Assembly (NCBI GenBank): GCA_017451225.1
Contig: JAFSPZ010000028.1
Coordinates: 62,001-126,000 of the forward strand
Direction of reading: 5' to 3'
DNA: 64,000 nt
Source: Muribaculaceae bacterium
GTDB lineage: Bacteria > Bacteroidota > Bacteroidia > Bacteroidales > Muribaculaceae
Part shown: one piece after another, positions 16,919 through 25,389 of the stretch
Layout of the letters: the number at the start of each line of letters is the position of its first letter
How positions within the stretch are numbered: position 1 is the stretch's first letter
Made by a program: the position numbers and the translations under genes
Notes under the pieces: generated by a model
Told to the model about the DNA's origin: nothing
What the model saw: the letters and a program-made list of their open reading frames with translations, nothing else
The model's database searches: none

Positions 16919-17809
16919 ATGAATCAAAACCTATATAAAATTGCGTCGCCATTTGCTGGCTTTTTAGGTAAACACCCTGAGCTTATTCTTTATTTAAAGT
17001 ATTTTCGCTCATACCATAGAATGATTAATCTAAAAGAACCAGAACTTTTCCATGATAAAATTATATGGATGTCATTGTTTACCGATACGTCTAAATGGTC
17101 TGAATTAGCCGATAAATATGCCGTCCGAAATTACGTCAAGAACACTATTGGCGATAAATACCTAACTAAACTGTATGGCGTATACAGCAATCCTGATGAT
17201 ATTGACTTTGATGCATTGCCTAAACAGTTTGTCCTTAAAACCAATAATGGATGTACATCAAATATTATTGTTAGAGATAAATCTAAACTCAACATTGAAG
17301 ATGCAAAGTCAAGATTAAGATACTGGATGAATATCCCTTATGGTGAGCTTTCTGGACAACCTCACTACACAAGGATTTATCCAAAACGTATTATAGCTGA
17401 GGAATTGCTTGTTCAGCCAGAGTGTCCTGATAAAAGTCTTTATGATTATAAGTTTAATTGTTTTAATGGAGTCCCGGTTTCGTGTGTTGCCTATCCTGAA
17501 AGAGTAGAGGGGACACACTTGATGAGTAAGATGATTTATGATATGGACTGGAATCCTCACCCCGAATATTATGATAAGTCTAAGCCTGTAAAATTAAAAA
17601 TCTTACCAAAACCTAATAGTTTTGAAGAGATGAAAATAATTGCATCAAAGCTATCCCAAGGTTTTCCATTTGTTAGAGTTGATTTATATTCAATTGGTGA
17701 CAATCCGATATTTGGCGAATTGACTTTTACCCCTGGAATTGATGCTTACTATTCATTAGACTATCAAAAAAAACTTGGTGATATGATTAAATTGCCTATT
17801 TCGAAATAG
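16919..17809 (+). CDS. TupA-like ATP-grasp family protein of polysaccharide locus
   Basis: A 296-residue protein matching the glycosyltransferase-associated TupA-like ATP-grasp family found in many capsule and teichuronic acid loci. Typical blocks are KIIWMSLFTD near residue 43, KLYGVYSNPDDIDF near residue 85, FVLKTNNGCTSNII near residue 105, and YDYKFNCFNGVPVSC near residue 177. The end FGELTFTPGIDAYY carries the acidic residues expected of an ATP-grasp metal site. The biochemical activity of this family is poorly known; an ATP-dependent ligation to a sugar is possible but unproven. It is the last gene of the tightly packed run beginning at 12258. Confidence 0.8.
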   Translation: MNQNLYKIASPFAGFLGKHPELILYLKYFRSYHRMINLKEPELFHDKIIWMSLFTDTSKWSELADKYAVRNYVKNTIGDKYLTKLYGVYSNPDDIDFDALPKQFVLKTNNGCTSNIIVRDKSKLNIEDAKSRLRYWMNIPYGELSGQPHYTRIYPKRIIAEELLVQPECPDKSLYDYKFNCFNGVPVSCVAYPERVEGTHLMSKMIYDMDWNPHPEYYDKSKPVKLKILPKPNSFEEMKIIASKLSQGFPFVRVDLYSIGDNPIFGELTFTPGIDAYYSLDYQKKLGDMIKLPISK

Positions 17810-17970
17810 CATAGGCACGATTATATGTTTTTCAGTATAAGTATTACTATATTCCTGTTATCTCTGTAATTAGCGATACATTTTGTTATTAATTGTAGTG
17901 TTTGTTTATTTAATTTGAACTTTAATATATGTTATATGGCATTGATTAATTCAAATGTCAAATATATAAT

Positions 17971-18984
17971 ATGAAGATTTGGTTTGATCTCACTAATTCA
18001 CCTCATGTTCATTTCTTCCGACAAATGATAGGTGAGCTCCAAGAAGAAGGGCATGATGTTGTGATTACAAGCCGTAATGCGGCTAACACAACTGAATTGC
18101 TTGACTTATATGGGATGAGTTACATTATTATGGGGCGTTCTTATGGGAAGAAGTTAAGGAATAAAATATGGGGCAATATTGTGCGAGTCAAAGACTTGGT
18201 GAAATTTATAAAGAGAAATAAGGTTGATGTCGCAATATCTCAAAGCTCATTTACAAGTGCCATAGCAGGCCGATTGGCAGGTATACCTACGATTTATACT
18301 AACGATAATGAACATGCTATGGGTAATAAGATTAGCTTTGTTTGTGCACACTTGATTTTTATTCCAGAGTTCATACCTGTCAAGAGCGTTACCAATCTGT
18401 TTGTTAATTCGAAGAAAGTCAGGCAATATCCTGGTGTGAAAGAAGGAATATATCTTTGGAAAAAGTATAGCAATTTTGTAGTTCCTCAGGAGCATTCTAA
18501 AAAGAAAATCTATTACCGTCCAGAGCCATATTTCGCTCAGTACTACAAAGGTAAGACCAATGTTCTTGATGATGCTTTAGTTGAGCTCAAGAACGAATTT
18601 GAGATAATAATCCTTCCACGTGATGATAATCAACGTCATCATTTTGGTGATGCAAAATTTAATGGAATAAAGGTGTGCCAGAAACCTATGACATTAGATG
18701 AAATAGCCGTCGATTGTTCTTTGTTTATTGGTGCTGGAGGAACAATGTCCCGTGAGATGGCCGTAATAGGAGTGCCCACGGTGTCGATATATCAAGACGA
18801 ATTGCTTGATGTTGATCGCTTCCTGATATCTAAAGGACTCATGTTGCATAATCCTGAACTTGAGGCACAACAGATTAGAGAAATAATAAATAATACACAG
18901 GTGAAAGCTTCTGATATTTCTTTGTTACACAAAGGTGAAGAAGCTTATTTTCAAATAAAAAATAGTTTACTGAACTTAATATAA
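17971..18984 (+). CDS. DUF354 family protein (GT-B/epimerase-like fold)
   Basis: A 337-residue protein opening with IWFDLTNSPHVHFFRQ, the signature start of DUF354. These proteins resemble UDP-GlcNAc 2-epimerases and GT-B glycosyltransferases in fold. The second half has the donor-site-like run FIGAGGTMSREMAVIGVPTV near residue 253. No catalytic function is established for the family. It begins a three-gene group with a Gfo/Idh oxidoreductase and an uncharacterised protein. A 161-nt AT-rich gap separates it from the preceding gene, with no clear promoter. Confidence 0.82.
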   Translation: MKIWFDLTNSPHVHFFRQMIGELQEEGHDVVITSRNAANTTELLDLYGMSYIIMGRSYGKKLRNKIWGNIVRVKDLVKFIKRNKVDVAISQSSFTSAIAGRLAGIPTIYTNDNEHAMGNKISFVCAHLIFIPEFIPVKSVTNLFVNSKKVRQYPGVKEGIYLWKKYSNFVVPQEHSKKKIYYRPEPYFAQYYKGKTNVLDDALVELKNEFEIIILPRDDNQRHHFGDAKFNGIKVCQKPMTLDEIAVDCSLFIGAGGTMSREMAVIGVPTVSIYQDELLDVDRFLISKGLMLHNPELEAQQIREIINNTQVKASDISLLHKGEEAYFQIKNSLLNLI

Positions 18985-19012
18985 TATTTATATTGTTACA
19001 AATATTATTATC

Positions 19013-20032
19013 ATGATTAAAGTAGTAATAATTGGTTTAGGGAAGATGGGCATGAGCCATTGTTCAATATTGGGCGCTCATCCTGATGTTGAGGTGGTTG
19101 CCATGTGCGACACTGATTCCCTACTTCAAAGCGCATTTAAGAAGTTAACCTCAATCAAGTGTTATACCGACTATAAAAAAATGATTGAGGAAGAAAAACC
19201 TGATGCTGTTTATGTGGTGACCCCGACGAAGTTGCATTATGAAATGGTAATGTTTGCTTTGGAACACAATTGCCATGTATTCTGCGAGAAACCTTTCAGC
19301 TTAGACTATGAAGAAGGCAAAACTATGGTTGCAGTTGCTAAAGCTCGAAATCTTGTCAATCAGGTGGGCTACTGCAATCGTTATGTAGGCACTTTTAATG
19401 AGATGAGACGATTACTAAAAGCAGGTGTCATTGGTAAGCCTTTCCATTTCATGGGCGAAAATTATGGTCCTGTTGTACTTAAACGCAAGGGAGGAACATG
19501 GCGTTCTACTAAGAGTAATGGTGGTGGTTGCCTCTTCGATTATGCTGCTCATGTTTTAGACTTGATTAATTATATTCTCGACGATGTCGCAATTGATGCT
19601 AAAGGCACTTTTATGCCCTCGATATTTTCCAGCGATGTCGACGATGCTGTTTACTCTACATTGATAATGGAGAGCGGATTACGTGGTCAGCTTGCAGTTA
19701 ATTGGAGTGATGACACCCATCGCAAAGCAACAACTTCACTCAAAATTGAGGGAGATGGAGGAAAGCTTGAGGCAGACACTACAACACTGAAAATTTATGT
19801 CAAGCAAGACATTCCCGAACACAATCTTGTTAAGGGATGGAACGTAAAGTATATTACTGATCTTACTCCTCAAGTGTTCTTCAACTTGCGAGGTGAGGAA
19901 TTCTCTCTTGAAAACGATAATTTCATTCAGTGTATTAAAGATCCTAGTCTTGAGAACCGTAATACATTTGAGTCGGCTCTAAATACTGATTTTATTATAC
20001 ATAAATTAATGGATGACGCTAGTCAGCAATAA
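19013..20032 (+). CDS. Gfo/Idh/MocA family NAD(P)-dependent sugar oxidoreductase
   Basis: A 339-residue oxidoreductase. The N-terminal Rossmann domain has VVIIGLGKMGMSHC and the conserved FCEKPF near residue 92, whose lysine is part of the catalytic site. The C-terminal domain includes GGGCLFDYAAHVLDL near residue 170, where an aspartate and a histidine match the family's catalytic positions. Such enzymes oxidise or reduce a hydroxyl of a nucleotide sugar or free sugar. The neighbours suggest it modifies a sugar for the polysaccharide; the substrate is unknown. It lies 28 nt after the DUF354 gene. Confidence 0.88.
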   Translation: MIKVVIIGLGKMGMSHCSILGAHPDVEVVAMCDTDSLLQSAFKKLTSIKCYTDYKKMIEEEKPDAVYVVTPTKLHYEMVMFALEHNCHVFCEKPFSLDYEEGKTMVAVAKARNLVNQVGYCNRYVGTFNEMRRLLKAGVIGKPFHFMGENYGPVVLKRKGGTWRSTKSNGGGCLFDYAAHVLDLINYILDDVAIDAKGTFMPSIFSSDVDDAVYSTLIMESGLRGQLAVNWSDDTHRKATTSLKIEGDGGKLEADTTTLKIYVKQDIPEHNLVKGWNVKYITDLTPQVFFNLRGEEFSLENDNFIQCIKDPSLENRNTFESALNTDFIIHKLMDDASQQ

Positions 20033-20042
20033 TCTTATTACA

Positions 20043-20906
20043 ATGGAAATGGATAAAGTAATACTAGGTGACAACCAATTTTTTGCTGTTAATCATCTTA
20101 GCGACGAAAGAAGCCGCCAACAAGCTGTTCGTTTTAAGGATGATAAAGCAATAATAAATGTCCTTGACACAGCCATGGAGTGTGGTGTTAATACTTTCAT
20201 GTGCACTACTCACGACCGCATAGCTAATATTTGTGAACACATGCGTCAATCGTCTGGAAAATATTCTGATTTCAAGTTTTATCCTTGCATGCCTTATGCT
20301 CATAAGTATGCCAATGCCGTAACTGAGTTGGGCATATTGGGAACACTTAAGGCTTATCTGCCAGGCAATCTTCTATCGGTTGTTTCAAAGTCTGGCATTG
20401 CTTACGCTCGCAAGGACTTCCCGGCATTAATGGAGTTGCTTGTCGATGCCGAGATGAAGATGTTTCGTGGGTTGAACACGCCTGTTATTTTTTTGCAGAA
20501 TGTGATGACTGACCTGCTATATGGGTTAGGAATGAAAGAGATTCTCGTTCATTTTGCTGAATATATACGCAAGAAATATAATGCTGAGCCTGGATTTATC
20601 ACAATGAATCTTCCGCAGATGGTTGACTTTTGTGAGGAAAATGGGATAGACAATCCTGTTATCTGCTCTTCAATCAATAAGATTGGTTTTCGCATGAGCG
20701 GTTCAATTGAACGATATGAGAAGTATCTGCGCAGCGATAAGAAGTTCCGTCCAATTGCTATGCAATGTCTTGCAGCAGGAGCACTCAACCCACAAGAGGC
20801 ATTTGAGTATGTTGGACAGTTCAAAAAGATTGAGTCAGTTCTTTTTGGCGCATCGTCACGTGCTCATATTCAACAAAACTATAATATGATAAATAGCCTG
20901 TTATAA
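20043..20906 (+). CDS. Uncharacterised TIM-barrel-like protein of polysaccharide locus
   Basis: About 287 residues from the ATG at 20043; an in-frame start at 20013 would overlap the upstream gene by 20 nt and is less likely. I do not recognise a named family. Visible elements are VILGDNQFFAVNHLS at the N-terminus, CGVNTFMCTTHDRI near residue 48, and a C-terminal IESVLFGASSRAHIQQN. The last resembles the closing phosphate-binding region of aldo-keto-reductase-like barrels, so a TIM barrel is a reasonable guess. There is no signal peptide or membrane helix. It is probably co-transcribed with the oxidoreductase 10 nt upstream and is followed by a strong terminator. Confidence 0.65.
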   Translation: MEMDKVILGDNQFFAVNHLSDERSRQQAVRFKDDKAIINVLDTAMECGVNTFMCTTHDRIANICEHMRQSSGKYSDFKFYPCMPYAHKYANAVTELGILGTLKAYLPGNLLSVVSKSGIAYARKDFPALMELLVDAEMKMFRGLNTPVIFLQNVMTDLLYGLGMKEILVHFAEYIRKKYNAEPGFITMNLPQMVDFCEENGIDNPVICSSINKIGFRMSGSIERYEKYLRSDKKFRPIAMQCLAAGALNPQEAFEYVGQFKKIESVLFGASSRAHIQQNYNMINSLL

Positions 20907-20976
20907 AATTAGAAATACTTATTAAGTAGTAATTAAATTGTTGATCAGGCTAAGAATCTGATTAATATTTTGAATA

Positions 20977-21017
20977 AAATCCCCCGAATGAACCCTTGAT
21001 TGTCATTCGGGGGATTT
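20977..21017. terminator. Bidirectional intrinsic terminator between converging polysaccharide operons
   Basis: Perfect 15-bp inverted repeat, arms 20977-20991 and 21003-21017 with an 11-nt loop and a CCCCCG/CGGGGG core. A or T flanks on both sides make it usable in both directions. It lies between the plus-strand gene ending at 20906 and the minus-strand flippase ending at 21021. Confidence 0.9.
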
Positions 21018-21020
21018 AGT

Positions 21021-22460
21021 TTAAATAGTAGAATAGTTGCGTTTCTTCTTAAGCTTGTTAATTATACTTGCTTTTAGTTCTTTTGGAGTAAATACTGCAA
21101 GAATAAAGATTGATACCAAGATATAAAGGGCATCAATCAAATGATTGTCATTGAGATAGAATGGTATTGCGCTGACTATAATAAGACTGAGTGGTATTAA
21201 CGTTCTTACTTGAAAGTGAAGAGTAAAATAACGCCGAGTATCAATCCATCGGTAAATTATTAACGTTAGATAGGAAATGATAGAGGTAAGAATTACGCCA
21301 TAGATGTGAAATACTGGGGTTAAGATGAAGTTTAACGTGATATTTACTACTGCAGTTAGTATGATAGATGGAATTGCCCTTTTTGTATCTTTTGCGCATT
21401 GATACGGTAATTCAAAATAAGCAGTGATGGCAAATAGTATGGTGCTCAAGTTTATAAGATATACGAATTCTAGACTGTCTTGATAGTTGGCTCCTACAAT
21501 CCACCCATAACATATTTTTAACGTGAATGTGAATGCTATTATGGTGAAGCATAATACATAAATATAATAGTTGAATACTTTTGAGAAAAAATCATCTCTA
21601 TCAGGACTATGATATTGTTGAATTGCGTTTTCTTGCCATGTTTGTAGAAAAATATTAGATAAAGTATGTATCAAACCTCCAAATCTTACAGCTATGGCAT
21701 AGATGCCAGTCATTCCAAATCCAAGGAAATAACTGACAAAGTATCGATCACTTGTTGTTGTGAGTAACCAGCACAATGAGACAGGAATCAATGGAACGCT
21801 GTAATTGAGCATTTGTCTTGATACATCTTTCAAGTCAACCTTGATGTTAAAGAATCGACTGAAAGTCTTCATTTTATACTCAACAATTACTATTGATAGT
21901 ATGCGTGCTAAAATATTGGCAAAGAAAATACCCAGAATGCCCATTTTAAACCAAGCAACAAAAATGAGGCTAAACAAGCATATGCCAAAAGACGCTATAA
22001 GCCCTACAGCAATAAAAGCCTTATTATTGCCAAGTCCTCTTGAGATTTGTGCAAGGAACTCATATACTGCCATTACTGCTAGTAAAGCAATTGTGCACCA
22101 CAAGTAATCAATGTGTACAAATAGCGATAAGCAAAGTGCTATAGCTATAGTTGAGATTATTGTTATGCCAATAGTGCGATAGGCAAATGTAATAATACGC
22201 GTTCTTTCTGTTGTGTCTTGAGTGTCAAGAAGAAAACGGAACGCTCCTTCGCGAAGTTGAAGGGTTATAACGGGAAACATCAGAAAACACACCTGTAGGC
22301 ACAAGTCGAAGTAGCCATAATCGCTTGGCTTTTCTACGAAATAGGTGTAAAGTGGAATCATCAAGAACGTGATAAGCTTTGATCCCAAATTACCTATAGC
22401 ATATATTCCAAAGTCCTTAATGAACTTTTTCTTACGACTTTGATGTTTAATTTCGGCCAT
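21021..22460 (-). CDS. Wzx-type polysaccharide flippase (MOP superfamily)
   Basis: A 479-residue protein with about fourteen transmembrane helices, the usual topology of the polysaccharide-biosynthesis (PST) branch of the MOP superfamily. The N-terminus after a basic start reads YAIGNLGSKLITFLMIPLYT, a typical first helix with LGSKL. LLTTTSDRYFVSYFLG near residue 228 is the conserved central segment. It moves lipid-linked repeat units across the inner membrane. It is a single-gene unit on the minus strand with its own -7 element (22484-22491). It is one of two flippases in the locus and is not adjacent to the polymerase. Confidence 0.88.
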   Translation of the reverse strand: MAEIKHQSRKKKFIKDFGIYAIGNLGSKLITFLMIPLYTYFVEKPSDYGYFDLCLQVCFLMFPVITLQLREGAFRFLLDTQDTTERTRIITFAYRTIGITIISTIAIALCLSLFVHIDYLWCTIALLAVMAVYEFLAQISRGLGNNKAFIAVGLIASFGICLFSLIFVAWFKMGILGIFFANILARILSIVIVEYKMKTFSRFFNIKVDLKDVSRQMLNYSVPLIPVSLCWLLTTTSDRYFVSYFLGFGMTGIYAIAVRFGGLIHTLSNIFLQTWQENAIQQYHSPDRDDFFSKVFNYYIYVLCFTIIAFTFTLKICYGWIVGANYQDSLEFVYLINLSTILFAITAYFELPYQCAKDTKRAIPSIILTAVVNITLNFILTPVFHIYGVILTSIISYLTLIIYRWIDTRRYFTLHFQVRTLIPLSLIIVSAIPFYLNDNHLIDALYILVSIFILAVFTPKELKASIINKLKKKRNYSTI

Positions 22461-22483
22461 TAGTGTCTTTTAGAAATCAGCTG

Positions 22484-22491
22484 CAAAGTTA
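22484..22491 (-). promoter_or_regulatory. -7 promoter element for the flippase
   Basis: TAACTTTG on the minus strand, an exact consensus match, about 24 nt before the flippase start codon. The -33 element is not clear. Confidence 0.55.
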
Positions 22492-22553
22492 CTTGTTTTT
22501 TGTTGATTTGAAAAAAAATGTGAGATAATTGTTTCTTATTGCTCAAGAATGCT

Positions 22554-22561
22554 TACTTTTG
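22554..22561 (+). promoter_or_regulatory. -7 promoter element for the second plus-strand polysaccharide unit
   Basis: TACTTTTG matches TAnnTTTG, 24 nt before the GT2 start at 22585. An ATTG lies 22 nt upstream, slightly further than usual. It faces away from the flippase promoter. Confidence 0.55.
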
Positions 22562-22584
22562 CATAAATAAACAAGGTAGGAGAG

Positions 22585-23544
22585 ATGAAAGTATCAGTGC
22601 TTTTGCCTATTTATGGGGTCGAGAATTATATAGCACATTGTGCAACGAGTCTCATGGAGCAGACATACAAGGATGTTGAATACATCTTTGTCAATGATGG
22701 CACGCCCGATGCTTCAATTGAGCGATTGAATCAAGTTGTTAAGCGTTATCCTGATCGCAGAGTTCAAGTACAAGTAATAGCCCATGAGCAGAATATGGGT
22801 TTGGCGATGGCAAGGGCAACAGCCCTCTGTTCTGCTACTGGAGATGCTGTAATATTTGTCGATAGTGATGACTATATTTCACCCACAATGGTAGAAAGCC
22901 TTGTTACTCAGATGCAGCACTCAGGTGCAGATATTGTAGATGCAGGCTATTCAATTGTAAGCAACGGTTCTGTTACAAAACAACTTTCGCCTCAACACAT
23001 TAGTGACAAAGCCTATCTCAAGACCATTTTATGCCAAAATGTTGAACCAAACCGAATCTGGGGAAGACTAATTCGTAAAAGTCTTTTTGAAGAAAATGAC
23101 ATTTCATTCACACTTGGCGTAAATTATGGTGAAGATTTTTCGGTATTGCCACGATTGCTTGTTAACGCCCGTCGATCATGGGTGGACGAGTGCTTATATT
23201 ATTATAGAGATGATAATCCACAGTCCTATACTAACAATATTAGTACCAAGAACGCTGTTTCTTTCTTAAAAGCACAGCAGATAGTAGGGGATTACTTCAT
23301 CAATAATCAAAAATGCAAAGGTTTTTCCTTTGCTATGCAGTTCGGATGGGTGAATGTGTGGCGTTTTGCACGAAGGTTCAATGTTGATAAAGCTCTAGTT
23401 AATGATTATTTTGGATTGAAACCGACCAATATTATCATTCATGTTCTTTTTTCAATGATGAAGAATGATAAAATTCCATATAGGTTGGTAAATTTCTTTT
23501 ATTTGTTAACAAGACGTATTTATCTCGCTATAGTAGGACATTAA
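22585..23544 (+). CDS. Family 2 glycosyltransferase
   Basis: A 319-residue GT-A enzyme with VSVLLPIYGVENYIAHC at the start, FVNDGTPDAS, and the metal motif FVDSDDYI near residue 93. The IWGRLIRKSLFEEN and YGEDFSVLPRLL segments near residues 155-185 are typical of this GT2 branch. The ribosome-binding region AGGTAGGAGAG precedes the ATG and is stronger than elsewhere in this AT-rich locus. It opens a three-gene unit with the cytidylyltransferase fusion and the cyclodeaminase homologue, so it may act on the same building block or repeat unit. Confidence 0.88.
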   Translation: MKVSVLLPIYGVENYIAHCATSLMEQTYKDVEYIFVNDGTPDASIERLNQVVKRYPDRRVQVQVIAHEQNMGLAMARATALCSATGDAVIFVDSDDYISPTMVESLVTQMQHSGADIVDAGYSIVSNGSVTKQLSPQHISDKAYLKTILCQNVEPNRIWGRLIRKSLFEENDISFTLGVNYGEDFSVLPRLLVNARRSWVDECLYYYRDDNPQSYTNNISTKNAVSFLKAQQIVGDYFINNQKCKGFSFAMQFGWVNVWRFARRFNVDKALVNDYFGLKPTNIIIHVLFSMMKNDKIPYRLVNFFYLLTRRIYLAIVGH

Positions 23545-23569
23545 TAATTTGAAATAAAAATACTTATAT

Positions 23570-25387
23570 ATGCAAGCTTTAATATTAGCTGCGGGAATGG
23601 GACGTCGCTTAGGAGAGAAAACCCGCAACAACACCAAGTGCATGATTGAGGTTAATGGGATAAAGCTCATCGACCGTGTGCTTGGTCAACTCAAGTCACA
23701 GAAGATTGATCGTGTGGTGATTGTAGCTGGTTATTGCCGTGAGTCGCTCATGGAGTATGTCGGTGATAGTTATGAGGGTATACCTATTAATTGGGTTATT
23801 AATCCCATTTATGATAAAACCAACAACATCTATTCGCTCGCTCTTGCCAAGGATGAACTTGTAAAAGATGACACATTGCTGATTGAGAGTGACTTGATAT
23901 TTGATGATACGATGTTTGATATGATTCTTTCTGACCCATATCCCAACTTGGCTCTAGTGGCAAAATATGAGACATGGATGGATGGTACTATGGTGCGCAT
24001 TGATGGCGATAACAATATCGTTAACTTCGTCCCCAAGAAGGCTTTTAATTATGATGAGGTTGATACCTATTACAAAACGGTCAACATTTACAAGTTTAGC
24101 CGTGAGTTCTGTGAGAATGTATATGTGCCATTCCTTGATGCTTACTGTAAGGTAATGGGAAACAATGAGTACTATGAACAGGTGTTGCGTGTTATAACTT
24201 TGCTTGAAGGAGCCAACTTGAAAGCACTTCCTGTCGGAAATAAACGCTGGTATGAGATTGATGACATACAGGATCTTGATATTGCCGAGGCGCTCTTCGC
24301 AGAAGGCGCCGACAGGATGAAACGTTATTTTGCTCGTTATGGTGGTTATTGGCGATTTCCACAACTGCTTGATTTTTGCTATTTAGTGAATCCTTATTTT
24401 CCGCCCAAACGCATGAAGGACGAGCTACGCGCCAACTTCGACGTGTTGTTAACTGAGTACCCTAGTGGAATGAGAGTGAACTCAATGCTTGCAGGCAAAT
24501 ATTTTGGTGTATCAAGCAACTACATTGTGGTTGGCAATGGTGCGGCCGAGTTGATTAAGAGTCTTACCGAGATTGGTATTACTGGAAAGATCGGCATAGT
24601 ATATCCCACTTTTGAGGAATATCCAAACAGAAAGAATGCAGTTGACATAATCCCATTTTTTCCTGTTAAGCCAGATTGGCAATATGATGCCGATGACTTA
24701 ATGCGATTTTATGACGATAAACCCATTGAGGCGCTTTTGCTGGTCAACCCTGATAATCCTACTGGAAACTATATTGCAAAGAATGATGTGATGCGTCTTG
24801 TTGAATGGTGTAAAAAGCGGAGTGTTATACTGGTTCTAGATGAGTCGTTTGTCGATTTCAGCGATAATTGGGAAAGCAACAGCATGCTCTGCAACTCGAT
24901 TTTGGAGCAACATCCTAATTTGATTGTTGTAAAGAGCATTAGCAAGAGCTATGGAGTGCCGGGTCTTAGGCTTGGTGTCATGGCAAGTGGAAATGTTGAG
25001 CTTATCAGTTCGATGAAGAAGAATGTTGCAATTTGGAATATAAACTCGTTTGCCGAGTTTTATATGCAGATTTTCAATAAATATGAGCGTCAATATCACG
25101 AAGCCTGCTCCCGGTTTGTAGAAGAGAGAAAGCGTTTTGAAGATAGACTTAAGCAAGTTCCGCACTTACGTGTTCTGCCGTCACAAGCAAACTTCTTTAC
25201 CTGTGTTATAGAGGGCAAGTATACATCAACCGAGTTGACCAAATTGTTACTTTCTAAATATGAGATTCTTATTAAAGACGGTGAGACTAAGAAAGGCATG
25301 CAAGGCACCAATACTGTGCGCATTGCCATTCGTGGCAAGGTTGATAACGATCGCCTATGTGACGTTTTATTTGAAATATTCAGTTAA
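23570..25387 (+). CDS. Fusion: LicC/PntC-like cytidylyltransferase + HisC/CobD-like PLP enzyme
   Basis: A 605-residue two-domain protein. Residues 1-240 are a nucleotidyltransferase with AAGMGRRL at the start, the choline-phosphate-cytidylyltransferase-like TNNIYSL near residue 83, LIESDLIFDD, and the closing YEIDDIQDL. Residues 255-605 are a fold-type I PLP enzyme like histidinol-phosphate aminotransferase or threonine-phosphate decarboxylase: VNPDNPTG near residue 388, VLDESFVDF, and the PLP lysine in SISKSYG near residue 459, then GLRLGV. Known relatives join CTP activation to amino-phosphonate or amino-phosphate metabolism (PntC-AEP transaminase). Here the second domain could decarboxylate a phosphoamino acid such as phosphoserine and the first couple the product to CMP; this is inference. 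The gene lies 25 nt after the GT2 and 2 nt before the cyclodeaminase homologue. Confidence 0.88.
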   Translation: MQALILAAGMGRRLGEKTRNNTKCMIEVNGIKLIDRVLGQLKSQKIDRVVIVAGYCRESLMEYVGDSYEGIPINWVINPIYDKTNNIYSLALAKDELVKDDTLLIESDLIFDDTMFDMILSDPYPNLALVAKYETWMDGTMVRIDGDNNIVNFVPKKAFNYDEVDTYYKTVNIYKFSREFCENVYVPFLDAYCKVMGNNEYYEQVLRVITLLEGANLKALPVGNKRWYEIDDIQDLDIAEALFAEGADRMKRYFARYGGYWRFPQLLDFCYLVNPYFPPKRMKDELRANFDVLLTEYPSGMRVNSMLAGKYFGVSSNYIVVGNGAAELIKSLTEIGITGKIGIVYPTFEEYPNRKNAVDIIPFFPVKPDWQYDADDLMRFYDDKPIEALLLVNPDNPTGNYIAKNDVMRLVEWCKKRSVILVLDESFVDFSDNWESNSMLCNSILEQHPNLIVVKSISKSYGVPGLRLGVMASGNVELISSMKKNVAIWNINSFAEFYMQIFNKYERQYHEACSRFVEERKRFEDRLKQVPHLRVLPSQANFFTCVIEGKYTSTELTKLLLSKYEILIKDGETKKGMQGTNTVRIAIRGKVDNDRLCDVLFEIFS

Positions 25388-25389
25388 AG

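Noticed and set aside
20013..20042. Upstream start for the unknown barrel-like protein
   Set aside because: It would overlap the end of the oxidoreductase gene; the ATG at 20043 is better placed.
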